From positions 20,315 through 84,314 of the forward strand of contig CAJUBG010000007.1 in assembly GCA_910584575.1 (NCBI GenBank): a stretch of 64,000 nt of DNA. The letters run 5' to 3'. The notes beneath the pieces are model-generated. The model was not told the DNA's origin and made no database searches. It saw only the letters and a program-made list of their open reading frames with translations. The stretch is from an uncultured Dorea sp. (GTDB lineage Bacteria > Bacillota > Clostridia > Lachnospirales > Lachnospiraceae). The translations under genes were made by a program, and so were the position numbers. Below are positions 33,686-44,238 of the stretch, piece by piece; within the stretch, counting starts at the first letter, position 1; every line of letters begins with the position of its first letter.

Positions 33686-34832
33686 CTAAAAAATACGCTC
33701 GGACAAAGCACTAAAAATCCTGTTTAGCAAATCTTCTATTTTAATACACAAGGCTGGAATACGGAGAATCTGGAATATCCGTCTGCGGATATTTTCTGTA
33801 ACCACTCCCAGAAAATACCCCCCCCATACCTAAAATAGTAATGATAAATAGTAGAACCCCTGACTTATCCATCTGTGTCTGAAAAACTTTGCCTATAATA
33901 TACTCACGAATCAAAGGCTCTTCGTGAAGTAAATAAACTCCAAAAGAAGCGCCGCTTAAAGATAAAATAAATTTACGGTATTTTTCCTTTACCTCAATGT
34001 TTGAAAAATATATTAAAAGACAAATTGAGCCAATCAAAATTGTCGGAGAATTATATGACACTAACCATCCGTCAAGTAATATAGTACCGGTTATTCTAAG
34101 GGAAGCTCTGCGTATAATGATTCTGCTAAGCCATGTTACACCGCATAAAATCAGATAGATCCACCCATAATATTTATAATTATGACGAATAAAAAAAGTG
34201 TCTTTGTTTTTCCTAAAGAGTGCTCCTAACAGATAAAGCAGGCAGAGCCATATCGTTGAATACCCTCTGTTGAGCGCCCCGATATCATAATAAAATATTG
34301 TAGGGAAAACAGAATACAACGTAATACATAATATAATTAACATCTTTCCATGAAATTCACCGATAGCCGAAATAAATATATCCATATATGGCATCAGAAA
34401 AAACATAAGAAAATATGATGAAAAATACCAATACACATTATATGATATAGGAAATACTGACTTAAATACTGTTTTTAACGTCACCGCTTCAGGCACAAAC
34501 AGGGCGAATAAACATGTGACGCTTAACGTATAGAACATGACCTGTAATGTCAGCCCCACTATCTGCCTGTACTTATGCTTTGACCCATAGCCCACATAAC
34601 CTGATATCAATGCAAAACAATCGACTCCTCCATAACATAAAATTCTCAGCATCCAAAAAGCTTCAAATTGGACTGTATATGGCTCTAACGCCTCTATAAT
34701 GCCGCCATGTCCTAATATATGACTACCCAAAATCATTAACATAGCTATTATCCTCATCATATCTATACCATAATTTCTTGATGATCTGTCAATTTCGGAA
34801 TGGCCAGAGCCAAAACTTCTAAACATATGCAC
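33686..34832 (-). CDS. acyltransferase-3 membrane protein with phase-variable C-terminus
   Basis: As sequenced the frame ends at 33741 (363 residues). N-terminal RNYGIDMMRIIAMLMILGSHI and about ten membrane segments mark an acyltransferase 3 (OatA-type) that O-acetylates polysaccharide. A G8 tract (33818-33825) sits after the last membrane segment. With 8 G the tail is GVFSGSGYRKYPQTD..., not family-like. With 7 or 10 G it becomes YFLGVVTENIRRRIFQILRIPA and runs to 33686, a basic amphipathic ending typical of the family. I infer the normal tail is out of frame here. Confidence 0.78.
33818..33825. repeat. poly-G tract of 8 (coding strand)
   Basis: Eight C on the plus strand near the 3' end of the acyltransferase gene; decides the C-terminal tail. 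Confidence 0.95.
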
Positions 34833-34903
34833 TATTATCCTTTCATAAGTGAAAATTCTATTCCCTTAGTGTCATGACCTGTTGGTAAAATTGCCTCATC
34901 TTT

Positions 34904-36055
34904 TTATTCATTTTGAACTTCCTTATAATATAACTCTTCTAATTTCTTCACAATATGTTTAATATCCCAATCTGATATATTTGTGTATTGAATCTCCTCC
35001 TTTGCTTCGATAATTTCCAGCGCCTTCTTTGCCCATTCTTCTTTATCTCTATTTAGACTAATAAAATGTACCAGATTGGAAATAGAACTCTCCTTGGCAA
35101 TCGTATCTGATACAATAGAAGGAATACCGGCAAACTGAGCCTCAACCAAAGATACACTTAGCCCCTCCTTAAATGATGGCATAACTAAAATATCCATCAT
35201 TTTAAGCAGTTGGGGTACATCTGTTCTCAATCCCCAAAATTTTACCTGTTTCTCAAGTCCCATAGACTTTACTTTCGTTTCTATATCTCCCTTTAAACTT
35301 CCGTCGCCGATTAGCCATAAATATGAGTGCTTATGATTTACATATATAGAATTGAATACATCAATCAAAAAATTATGATTTTTGATATGTACAAACCTAC
35401 CAACATGTCCGATAATATAGTCCTTTTTACCTACATTATACTTTTCTCTTAACGCATACTTTTCACCTGCATTTTGATATTTCTCTATAAATGTACCATT
35501 ATTTAATACGATTGTATTATCAATTTGAAATAGTTCATTTAATTCATTACGCATCTCTTTATGTAATGCTATTAATATCATTCCCCGCTTTGCTACAAGT
35601 CTTTTCGCTGAACGAAGATCCCTTTTTCTGGCAAAACTTTTGTTCCACATCACGTTTACATCACTATGAACCGTATGAAACAGCTTCGTACTTTTTGGTA
35701 CAGAGAACTCTATGTAATTGTTTAATGGCAGATGCGAATGTATAATATCAGGTTTTAATTTATGGATTATAGCTCGAACCAGAAGCTTTCCTAAAAGCCG
35801 ATGAGATATTTTTTTTATAATTATTGGCCCTTTCGTAAGGGAATCTATCATATCATAGATATAAATCACTCGAATCCCTTTGTCCTTTAATTCTTGATCA
35901 TAAGGAGAATGATGATTCATTAGACAGATTACAATAATCTCTATTTTATCTTTATTAAATAAGACACAATAATTTTTTACAAGAGTCTCTGCTCCGCCCA
36001 CCGAGAATCCATGTATGAATTGTATAACTCTAAGTTTTTTCTTCGTTTGTTCCAT
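34904..36055 (-). CDS. GT4 glycosyltransferase
   Basis: 383 residues from the ATG at 36055; the longer frame would need a TTG start. N-terminal VIQFIHGFSVGGAETLVKNYC and C-terminal MPSFKEGLSVSLVEAQFAGIPSIVSD are typical GT4 donor-site blocks. It overlaps the end of the polymerase gene by 26 bases. Donor and acceptor are unknown. Confidence 0.88.
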   Translation of the reverse strand: MEQTKKKLRVIQFIHGFSVGGAETLVKNYCVLFNKDKIEIIVICLMNHHSPYDQELKDKGIRVIYIYDMIDSLTKGPIIIKKISHRLLGKLLVRAIIHKLKPDIIHSHLPLNNYIEFSVPKSTKLFHTVHSDVNVMWNKSFARKRDLRSAKRLVAKRGMILIALHKEMRNELNELFQIDNTIVLNNGTFIEKYQNAGEKYALREKYNVGKKDYIIGHVGRFVHIKNHNFLIDVFNSIYVNHKHSYLWLIGDGSLKGDIETKVKSMGLEKQVKFWGLRTDVPQLLKMMDILVMPSFKEGLSVSLVEAQFAGIPSIVSDTIAKESSISNLVHFISLNRDKEEWAKKALEIIEAKEEIQYTNISDWDIKHIVKKLEELYYKEVQNE

Positions 36056-37448
36056 AACTTTGAGCGCCGCCTCTTTTTTTAGAAATTCCAAAAAGAATAA
36101 TAAATATACTTATGTTTGTTGCTGATATAATCTGAGCAATCGGGTTCAATATGCTCGCTCTTGGCACTGTCAAAACATAATAGAAAAAAATAAAATATAT
36201 TGCCTGGAAAAAAGTGCTATTGGCTCTAAGTCTTGTCGCTTTATAAAGAACATATCCTATTATCAAATTACCCACAATAACGCCGATATATCCAAAGTCA
36301 TATAATAGTTCCGCTACATAAGACGTCCCTATTCCATCATATAGATTCAGATAATTATATGTTTTTGTAAGATATGTCATCACCGTTCCAAATTGATTAG
36401 TATTCATTGCTGCTTCAACAGTAAAGCTAGTGTAATTATTTCCTAAAATGCGATCAATAATTGAACCGAATGTATAATTAATGCCTGGCAATCTTCCTTT
36501 ATATCTGACAGCATAGCCGACTAGATTAAACGTCCCGCCCTGTTCTGTCATGAACGAAATCACTCCATCCATTAAACTTTTCATTTCATAAGCTCTATCT
36601 ACACGTAAAAACCCCCATGCATAGAGAAACGGCATACCGCAGAATACTATCAAAATTATTATCAAGACAGGTTTTATCTTTTTATATGTTACTTTATTTT
36701 CTGGTTTAGTTTCTCTATAAGTGTAAAGATAAAAGAAGATAAACATTATTATCATTACAAACTCACTGCGGCTACCCTCTATGAGTTTAATAAACGGAAT
36801 AATGGCCGAAAAAACTAGTAATCTCTTTGCCAATTTAGCAGGCGGATTAGTTGCAAGAGCTACAAACAGACAAGATCTGCTCATAATCAGCGCACGTATG
36901 GCTAAGGTGGGATTTTCATAACCATAATAAAGAGATACATAGCCGTTAGCTATTGCATACCTCATCTTTTGTATCTCAAAAAACAGTGCAATTATTGTAC
37001 TGATTCCCCAAAGAAATAATGAATAGGTTCTTAATTTATTTATAGCAAATTTTTCATCAGCAAAATAACGCGCAAAACCGAAATCGCCTATTTTGATTTT
37101 AATCTTTCTGCTTCCCATACAATATCCTAACGCAAGACAGACAAAGGATAAAAAAATTGCATTAATTGCAGGAATAAATTCCTCTGTAAAAAAGCCGCAC
37201 ATCCATTTTTCATCTTTAATCCAAAAAAAAATGATTGGTCTTGCACACAAAAAAATTACCATGCTTGCAAAATACAATGATAATCCTAATTTTTCATCAA
37301 AATCCTGGAAACAGAAAACAACAAGAAATGTCAACAAAATAGTTAGGCTGATTATTGAAATTTGTGGTGAATTTATAATATTAGCAACTATCAATAATAA
37401 TATTGCTATTATGTTTCCGCTATATAAGACAAACTTATTAATTTTCAT
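36030..37448 (-). CDS. Wzy-type oligosaccharide repeat-unit polymerase
   Basis: 472 residues from the ATG at 37448 (AAAGGG ten bases upstream; the longer frame overlaps the previous gene). About 11-12 membrane segments with a large outside loop (residues ~290-370, LRVDRAYEMKSLMDGVISFMTEQGGTFNLVG). The layout fits the O-antigen/repeat-unit polymerase family, which joins repeat units outside the membrane. Sequence is poorly conserved, so the call rests on topology and place. Confidence 0.8.
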   Translation of the reverse strand: MKINKFVLYSGNIIAILLLIVANIINSPQISIISLTILLTFLVVFCFQDFDEKLGLSLYFASMVIFLCARPIIFFWIKDEKWMCGFFTEEFIPAINAIFLSFVCLALGYCMGSRKIKIKIGDFGFARYFADEKFAINKLRTYSLFLWGISTIIALFFEIQKMRYAIANGYVSLYYGYENPTLAIRALIMSRSCLFVALATNPPAKLAKRLLVFSAIIPFIKLIEGSRSEFVMIIMFIFFYLYTYRETKPENKVTYKKIKPVLIIILIVFCGMPFLYAWGFLRVDRAYEMKSLMDGVISFMTEQGGTFNLVGYAVRYKGRLPGINYTFGSIIDRILGNNYTSFTVEAAMNTNQFGTVMTYLTKTYNYLNLYDGIGTSYVAELLYDFGYIGVIVGNLIIGYVLYKATRLRANSTFFQAIYFIFFYYVLTVPRASILNPIAQIISATNISIFIILFGISKKRGGAQSYGTNEEKT

Positions 37449-37468
37449 CAGAATATTGCCCTTTATAT

Positions 37469-38602
37469 TCAGCTTTCTACAAAACAACTTATAACATTAC
37501 AAATCTTTTTCACATCTTCATATGTCAGATACATATGCATCGGTAATGAAAGTACATGTGCACTTACATAGTCTGCATAAGTGCAACTCCCTTTTGCATA
37601 ACTGTACATCTTATAATCTGTATTGGTAATATAATGCACGCCAGGATAAATATCATTCTTGTTTAATTCTTGAATAAGTTCATCTCTCCGTTCAACCAGT
37701 ATCTGAAAAAGATGACATGAAGATTCGCATCCAACTTCCATTCGGACAAATTTTATCTTATCTTTAAGGTGGTCTAACTCCTTTTGATACCATTTTGACA
37801 ATTGCCTTCTATAAGAATTGTCTCTATCAAGATACTTAAGTTGGACGAGTCCAATGGCTGCCATGACTGAATTACCATGCCCCTTATCCCCTAAATAGTC
37901 TACATCGTATTTCCACTTATAAGCTCCGTTGTTAGAACTTCTGGCATATGTATCTTTATTAATTCCAAGCCAACTATACTTCCGCACAATCTCATCCAGA
38001 CGGCTATCCTTAAAACATATCATACCACTATCGGCAGTCGGAAGATTTTTTACCGCCTGATAACTGTAAACTACTACATCTGCCTCTTGTCCTGGTATCA
38101 CTCCGTCTAAACGAGTTCCTGACATATGGGCTGCATCTATAATCAACTTTAATCCATTTTCTCTGCATATATTCACTATTTCTTTATAATTCCCCATATT
38201 TCCACCTATGCCGACGTACATAACAGCCTTGGTTCTTTCTGATATCCTGCTTTTTACTGATTTTGGATCCAGACACATAGTATCATCAATATCCGCAAAC
38301 ACAGGTTTTAAATCTGATTTTAATATAGCATGGTTTGTAGAAATAAATGTGATTGGGGTCGTAATTATTTCGTCTTGATTTTTCCAATTATACTCGTTTT
38401 TCAATATAGCTATTGCCATATACAATCCTATAGTAGATGAATTTATAAAATGCGTATTTTGGAGACCTGTATACTTTTTCCATGCTTCTTCAAACTGAAC
38501 TGTTTTAAATCCCAGTCCAGTCCACCCTGCCTCCAGGCATTCCCTTATCTCGTTCAGACACTCATTAATCTCATACTTTGCTTTAAACACTTGAATTGCC
38601 AT
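37469..38602 (-). CDS. DegT/DnrJ/EryC1-family sugar aminotransferase
   Basis: 377 residues. PLP-fold signature HFINSSTIGLYMAI near the N-terminus, DAAHMSG, and the Schiff-base lysine in YSYQAVKNLPTADSGM. The family aminates keto-sugars linked to a nucleotide. Second aminotransferase of the locus after the one at 46,639, so the repeat unit may hold a second amino sugar. Confidence 0.88.
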   Translation of the reverse strand: MAIQVFKAKYEINECLNEIRECLEAGWTGLGFKTVQFEEAWKKYTGLQNTHFINSSTIGLYMAIAILKNEYNWKNQDEIITTPITFISTNHAILKSDLKPVFADIDDTMCLDPKSVKSRISERTKAVMYVGIGGNMGNYKEIVNICRENGLKLIIDAAHMSGTRLDGVIPGQEADVVVYSYQAVKNLPTADSGMICFKDSRLDEIVRKYSWLGINKDTYARSSNNGAYKWKYDVDYLGDKGHGNSVMAAIGLVQLKYLDRDNSYRRQLSKWYQKELDHLKDKIKFVRMEVGCESSCHLFQILVERRDELIQELNKNDIYPGVHYITNTDYKMYSYAKGSCTYADYVSAHVLSLPMHMYLTYEDVKKICNVISCFVES

Positions 38603-38627
38603 TGTTTTTTCCTCCTCCTTATATGGA

Positions 38628-40718
38628 TTATCTTTTTGTTGTTTCTATTATTTTGCGAAATGCCCATTCCGGGCTGAAATTTAATTTTACATGATTTTGA
38701 AAACTGTTTATTTTGTCCATTAATTTTATCTCATCCATTCCATACAAACTCTTTAATTCATCCGTCCAGAGCATACTATCACTTCCAAGTAAAAACTCCT
38801 TACATTCATCCGGATAATACATCCTACTATAAGGCTCGTCATCAATCAAACACGGTATTCCAAATTGCGCAGCCATAAGTATGTTTAATTGACCACCAAC
38901 TTTTTTGTTGGCAACAATGGGGAGAATAATAACTGTGGAATTTTTCATATAGTCCATATACTCTTCACATGGCACATTAAATAATAATTTTACGTTATCT
39001 GGTACATGCTCAACTTTTTTCTCCCAATCATACCTAAACGCAATATAAACAAATTGATAATCGGGTAAAGATTCTGCTATATCTACAGCTCGTTTCCAAT
39101 CTCTATTCCCTCTTCCGCCACTAAAAATATACCGTTCATTGCCATGTCTAATAACAGGTTTCCGAAATTCTATGTTTGTATCGTAGATTTCAGGCAATAT
39201 ATATATATTCCCAATATTCTTCACTTGAAATTTCTTCAGCCATTCTTTCCGGTCAAAATCTGTCTGCATCATAATCCTGCACATGGGATTCTCTAACTGC
39301 AGTTTTAATAGTTTATCAAACCTTGATGGATTTACTGGCGTTGAATCCCACACCCTTGAAAAAATAATTCTCCTATTCCCGAACATTTTACTTAAATAAT
39401 TGATAATTCCGGCAGTATTTCTGCTCCATACAATCAGAATATCTCCAGGTCTACTCTTAAAAAAAGCTCTAAATGCCTGTTTAAACATCCTATAAAAAAA
39501 TTTATATCTTCCCGATTTAGTTTGAAACATTGCAGAATTATATAGCTTTGTATCCACAACCTCATAATTTAATTTGTGTTTTTCAAATTCGTCTATTACC
39601 CATTTCTTATCATTCTTTTCATCATTTGGGCAGTTTAATACAATCCAATATTTCATTTTAATATACCTTTCCCATTCCGTTCCTATTCTACTCAAACAAT
39701 ATTCTTCTCTAACAAAATCTGCATACTTCAAAGCGTTAAGCGCATACAATTCATCGGTAAGCACATCTTTGATTGCCTCTGTCATACGTTCAATATCATT
39801 AATCGGGACAAGCCGTCCATTATACCCATTCTTTATTAACTCTCTTGGACCTCCACACGGGCAGTCTGTAGAAACACAAGGCACGCCAAGGGCTATGGCC
39901 TCCATTAAGGCATTTGGCATCCCTTCAAAATCGGATGACATCACAAACAGCGATGCGTCTTTAATCCTTTCATAAATATCATTTTTATTGCCGGGGAGCG
40001 ATACTTTATGTTCCAATCCTAATGAATTAATTATTTCTTCAAGCTGTCCCCTTAAATTCCCCTCTCCGTAAATAACCAGACGGTATTGAGGTAAAGACTC
40101 CGAAATACTTTTAAATGCCTTGATAAGCATTTCATGATTTTTTTGTAAATTCAGCCTCCCAGCCGTAACGATTATTTTCTTCTTTTCTCCTCCGCAAACT
40201 GTAATCTCGGAAATATCCTCCTTTAAAGGATTCGGAATCACTATTCCAGGACAATTTAGTTGTTGCTTATAATAATCTTTAGCATCTTCTGTCTGAAACA
40301 CAAATCCGTCTGCTTTTTTCATCAACTGTCGAGACATAATTTTTACTATTCTTTTTCCTGCAAAATGTAAGGGATCGTTTCTTTCTGATACAAAAACCTT
40401 GCACCCTGTTTTTCTACAACCCAAAATGCCGTAAATACACAACGGCACCCCCATAATAATAACTGTATCCAACTCTTTTTCTTTTATTGTTTTACGTAAC
40501 TTCTTTATCATTTTTGCAAATGTCTTAATTCCCTTATGTTTTTCAGAAAGAACTATTCTTTCAAGAGAATCCGGCAATTCATATTCTGTTTTGTTACGCT
40601 CACCTGTAATAATACAAACTTTTATGCCACGATCTGCGAAATATCTTCCTAACTGCAAAGTAACACGTTCTGCCCCGCCTCTGGATAGCGAGCCACATAG
40701 GATACCTATATTTTTCAT
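38628..40718 (-). CDS. two-domain glycosyltransferase (GT4 fused to a second GT)
   Basis: 696 residues, about twice the usual length. The first ~350 residues are a full GT4 enzyme (CGSLSRGGAERVTLQL, SSDFEGMPNALMEAIALGVPCVSTD). At about 355 a new N-terminus-like sequence follows (MKYWIVLNCPNDEKNDKKW) and leads a second GT-B-like domain (FSGGRGNRDWKRAV, LPIVANKKVGGQLNILMAAQFGIP). AAAGG lies nine bases before that inner ATG, so the second part could also be made alone. Confidence 0.82.
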   Translation of the reverse strand: MKNIGILCGSLSRGGAERVTLQLGRYFADRGIKVCIITGERNKTEYELPDSLERIVLSEKHKGIKTFAKMIKKLRKTIKEKELDTVIIMGVPLCIYGILGCRKTGCKVFVSERNDPLHFAGKRIVKIMSRQLMKKADGFVFQTEDAKDYYKQQLNCPGIVIPNPLKEDISEITVCGGEKKKIIVTAGRLNLQKNHEMLIKAFKSISESLPQYRLVIYGEGNLRGQLEEIINSLGLEHKVSLPGNKNDIYERIKDASLFVMSSDFEGMPNALMEAIALGVPCVSTDCPCGGPRELIKNGYNGRLVPINDIERMTEAIKDVLTDELYALNALKYADFVREEYCLSRIGTEWERYIKMKYWIVLNCPNDEKNDKKWVIDEFEKHKLNYEVVDTKLYNSAMFQTKSGRYKFFYRMFKQAFRAFFKSRPGDILIVWSRNTAGIINYLSKMFGNRRIIFSRVWDSTPVNPSRFDKLLKLQLENPMCRIMMQTDFDRKEWLKKFQVKNIGNIYILPEIYDTNIEFRKPVIRHGNERYIFSGGRGNRDWKRAVDIAESLPDYQFVYIAFRYDWEKKVEHVPDNVKLLFNVPCEEYMDYMKNSTVIILPIVANKKVGGQLNILMAAQFGIPCLIDDEPYSRMYYPDECKEFLLGSDSMLWTDELKSLYGMDEIKLMDKINSFQNHVKLNFSPEWAFRKIIETTKR

Positions 40719-41872
40719 ATTATATTTTCTCTCAAAAATACGTCATAAAAACTATTTCGTCTTTTCGTTATAACGTCTATTTCATATTGCTTTGCCTTAA
40801 TAAAATTCTCTCGTGCAACATCACTTAAATCTGCATTCATCATGAACTCTAGTATTCTTGCTATTTCATTTACATTTCCTTTCCGAAACAAGAATTGCTT
40901 TTGTAAGAGTTCTGGTATTCCAGCTATATCAGAACCGGCAACTGGAATGCCGCGACTCATAGCCTCAATTACAGCTCTCGGTAGTCCTTCCTGTTTGCTC
41001 GGCTGAATATAAATATCTAATGAATCATAGAATTCCCTCATTTCATCCTGGTTCAAACTACCGACATATTTTACTCTATCTGATACTCCAAGACTTTTCG
41101 CCAATTCAAAAAGATAATTACTATGATGCTGGTTTCCCCCCGCCATTCTGTACTCAAGGTCAAATCCTTTATTCGTCAGCTTCTTAACTGCTTTTATTAC
41201 ATATTCCTGACCTTTATATTTCACATCAATCGCTGCAGCTGTTCCAATAACTATTTTCTGAGTCTTTTTAAGTGTATGGATCTTTTCAATACGCCTCTCT
41301 AACACAGAATTTTCAACTGGTGTGATAAACACATTAGAGCATGATACAGATTTTCCAGTTGTTGGATATCTTCGCTGAAGAAACTCATTTGTGACATAAC
41401 AAACGTATGGGGAATTTTTTACTAATCGCTTATCTCTCAGAAACAAATATGGGGCAACAATCTTGCCTTTTAAACTATGATTCCAGAAAGCATCCCAAGA
41501 ACATCCAACACATTCAAATATATAAGAGATATGATTTTTTTTAGCATATTCAATGGCAATTGCAGAATAACTGCCGCCTCTCGCGACAAGAATATCCGCT
41601 TGTCCTACAGCCCGTTTTATTATTTTTTTTGCTTCCATAATATTTTTTAGATACAATGATATTCCATTAATATTAGGTACAGATATAACCTTTACTTTAT
41701 TTGTAAGTATTGTATTATTTGTATTTGCTTCTATGGGAGATGTCCTCATCAAAAAATAAATATGTTCCCCCAGATATGAATATCTTTCATATAATCCATG
41801 GTAAGCATATTCGTAATAATTTCCATTTTGATCATAATATATTGGTCCATCATGCACGAATAGCAAATTCAT
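40715..41872 (-). CDS. GT4 glycosyltransferase
   Basis: 385 residues; C-terminal block SLDIYIQPSKQEGLPRAVIEAMSRGIPVAGSD is a clear GT4 donor site, and the middle has IVIGTAAAIDVKYKGQEYVIKAVKKL. It starts directly after the neighbouring gene ends and overlaps the next by four bases. Confidence 0.87.
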   Translation of the reverse strand: MNLLFVHDGPIYYDQNGNYYEYAYHGLYERYSYLGEHIYFLMRTSPIEANTNNTILTNKVKVISVPNINGISLYLKNIMEAKKIIKRAVGQADILVARGGSYSAIAIEYAKKNHISYIFECVGCSWDAFWNHSLKGKIVAPYLFLRDKRLVKNSPYVCYVTNEFLQRRYPTTGKSVSCSNVFITPVENSVLERRIEKIHTLKKTQKIVIGTAAAIDVKYKGQEYVIKAVKKLTNKGFDLEYRMAGGNQHHSNYLFELAKSLGVSDRVKYVGSLNQDEMREFYDSLDIYIQPSKQEGLPRAVIEAMSRGIPVAGSDIAGIPELLQKQFLFRKGNVNEIARILEFMMNADLSDVARENFIKAKQYEIDVITKRRNSFYDVFLRENII

Positions 41873-43609
41873 TTATTTATCACCTCCATAAATCTGTTTC
41901 ATCTTTCTATTAATGACAGATACGTCAAATTTGCAACTATCTCTCAAATTGTTCATTCCCATATTCCTGCGTATAGCCGAATACATATACAATTCTCGTA
42001 TTGCATTAGCAAATCCATGGACATCATTATATCTACAAATAAAAGCATTATTTTCAGATATGAATCCTCTTGTCCCCCGATTATCCGATACTACCGCAGG
42101 AAGCCCACTTGCCATTCCTTCAATTAAAGCTATTCCCTGACCTTCACGTATAGATGGAAATACACAGATATCAGATGCAGCATAAATCTGTGGAATATCC
42201 TTCCTATAACCAATAAAATGAACTCTATCAGCAATTCCCAATTTCTGAGTGAGAATTCTCAACTTACTTTCAAGCCCACCTTTTCCTGCAATCACATAAT
42301 GAAGCTGCGGACATTTTATATCTGAAAGTATTGATAGCGCCTTAATAACAATACTATGGTTTTTATTTTTATTTATTTCGCCAACAGAAGTCATTACTAT
42401 GGCATCATAAGGAATGCACAAAGAATTACGAATCGTATTTCTAAGGATAATATTTTGAAGATTTTTAAATTGATTTTCTAACCACCCTCCCTCATAAAAA
42501 CTTTTTATAGCTCTATTTATTAACGAAATATCAAATTTCCTTATTTTATCCAAATTGTATATTCCACACATTTCATACTTAATGCTTATCAGTTGTATAA
42601 GACTTCTGGCAACATCTTTTGAGGAATAAGGATCAAACAAACATCCTCCATTTGCATCCACCAACTCTGTATTTCCTCTGATCCTGCTACAAGCTACTGG
42701 AAGGCCGCTTGCCATAGCCTCCATAATACTAACATTAAGCCCCTCTCTTTTAGATGGTAAAATATATATATCAGCGGCAACATAAAAATCAACAACATCT
42801 TTTCTGTATCCGGTAAATTTAACTCGTTCTGTAAGATTATGCTTTATTACCATCTCCTTCAAACATTCCTTTTTCTTACCACAGCCTACGATGATATAGT
42901 ATACATCAAGGTTTTCAATCGCTCTCAAGACAACTTCATGATTCTTATTATCATTTAGTTCGCCTACAGAAAGTAATAGTATCGCATCCTTTGGAACTCC
43001 AAATTCTTCTCTAATCTTTATCCTTCTGAATGATTCTACTGTCCTATCTGTAATAACACCATTCCTGAATTTCTCTGTATCAATCCCTACCCCCGGTACA
43101 TATTCCGTTCTCTTCGCATGAAATCTTTTTTTTGCTCTCTTATAATCCTCTTCGTTAATTGTAATTAGAACATCAGTCCAATAACTGCAAAGTAATTCGA
43201 TCGGATAATAAATCAGCCAATTTCTCAATGGCGCGCCAGAATAAAAATGAAATCCGTGAGCTGTATAGATTACTTTTATGGTACCGGATTTTCTTAATTT
43301 CCTGCATGCAATTCGCGTACAAACAGAGACTATAGGCGTATGACAATGGACGATATCATAATATCGCCCAGATAATAATTTTCTGATCTCCAAAATCGTT
43401 TTTATATTTCCTTCATTAAAAGGTGAACGTCTACATGATATATGGAATATCTTGCATCCAAGACGTTTATAACCTGCATCTACAGGCGTTTCTCCATTAT
43501 TTTCGTTTGTCGCTATGTCAACTATGTGTCCCTCTCTAATCAACTCTTTAACAATAGACTTAAAAAAGATCATTGTAGTTCCAACTGTAGTTATATACAG
43601 GATTCTCAT
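41873..43609 (-). CDS. GT4 glycosyltransferase with duplicated donor-binding domain
   Basis: 578 residues. Residues 1-~185 are a GT4 acceptor domain (HCHTPIVSVCTRIACRKLR, YTAHGFHFYSGAP). A normal donor domain follows at ~190-370 (LLLSVGELNDNKNHEVVLRAI; PSKREGLNVSIMEAMASGLPVACS). A second, related donor domain fills ~395-570 (VMTSVGEINKNKNHSIVIKAL; PSIREGQGIALIEGMASGLPAVVS). No second acceptor domain is present. It looks like a fusion of two paralogues with loss of one N-terminal domain. Confidence 0.85.
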   Translation of the reverse strand: MRILYITTVGTTMIFFKSIVKELIREGHIVDIATNENNGETPVDAGYKRLGCKIFHISCRRSPFNEGNIKTILEIRKLLSGRYYDIVHCHTPIVSVCTRIACRKLRKSGTIKVIYTAHGFHFYSGAPLRNWLIYYPIELLCSYWTDVLITINEEDYKRAKKRFHAKRTEYVPGVGIDTEKFRNGVITDRTVESFRRIKIREEFGVPKDAILLLSVGELNDNKNHEVVLRAIENLDVYYIIVGCGKKKECLKEMVIKHNLTERVKFTGYRKDVVDFYVAADIYILPSKREGLNVSIMEAMASGLPVACSRIRGNTELVDANGGCLFDPYSSKDVARSLIQLISIKYEMCGIYNLDKIRKFDISLINRAIKSFYEGGWLENQFKNLQNIILRNTIRNSLCIPYDAIVMTSVGEINKNKNHSIVIKALSILSDIKCPQLHYVIAGKGGLESKLRILTQKLGIADRVHFIGYRKDIPQIYAASDICVFPSIREGQGIALIEGMASGLPAVVSDNRGTRGFISENNAFICRYNDVHGFANAIRELYMYSAIRRNMGMNNLRDSCKFDVSVINRKMKQIYGGDK

Positions 43610-44238
43610 CTTTGCTTCCTCTCACCCAGATTATAAATTCCATCCCTATTCCTAAACCAAATACACCGCATACCTAGTTTCTGGGGTGCAATAAAATCTT
43701 TACTTCTGTTATCTCCAACATAACAAGCCTTTGAAAAATCTACATCCAACTCTTTCATCATTAATCTAAATCCTCTGGGATTCGGCTTTCTAAATTCAAT
43801 ACCGCCAAGCTCATCCGTGACAATCACCTTATCCACTTCTATCCCCAACACCTTTAGCTTTGCCCTTTGTCCTTCCGGCCGGCCATCTGTAATAATTCCA
43901 ACCTTCTTATTCTTTTTAATACGAGCTATCATCTCGGACACTCCTTGGTAAAGCTCTATATCTGGTATTTGACTGCGGTAAATGTGAAGTGCCTCGCTTT
44001 TTTTGCTTATCAAACCATGTTTTTCCAACACGTTGTCTATTGCTTTGCCTCCTGCTTCAAACACATCCCACATTTCGTCCTCCATTTCTGGACGTCCAAA
44101 ATAATCTGCTATTTTCCGATATCCGCTTCTAACATATTGTTTTTCACTGTAAAGCGTGTCATCCAAATCAAAAATAACAGCTTCCAAATCGTTTATATAT
44201 TTTTCTACTTCCAATATGTTCTCTACTTTGAGCATCAC
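43606..44238 (-). CDS. HAD-family hydrolase
   Basis: 210 residues. Motif I VIFDLDDTLYS, motif II GIITDGR, motif IV YVGDNRSKDF. HAD phosphatases in capsule loci usually remove phosphate from a sugar or polyol precursor. It overlaps the ATP-grasp gene by four bases; this HAD/ATP-grasp pair recurs in polysaccharide clusters. Confidence 0.87.
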   Translation of the reverse strand: MMLKVENILEVEKYINDLEAVIFDLDDTLYSEKQYVRSGYRKIADYFGRPEMEDEMWDVFEAGGKAIDNVLEKHGLISKKSEALHIYRSQIPDIELYQGVSEMIARIKKNKKVGIITDGRPEGQRAKLKVLGIEVDKVIVTDELGGIEFRKPNPRGFRLMMKELDVDFSKACYVGDNRSKDFIAPQKLGMRCIWFRNRDGIYNLGERKQR

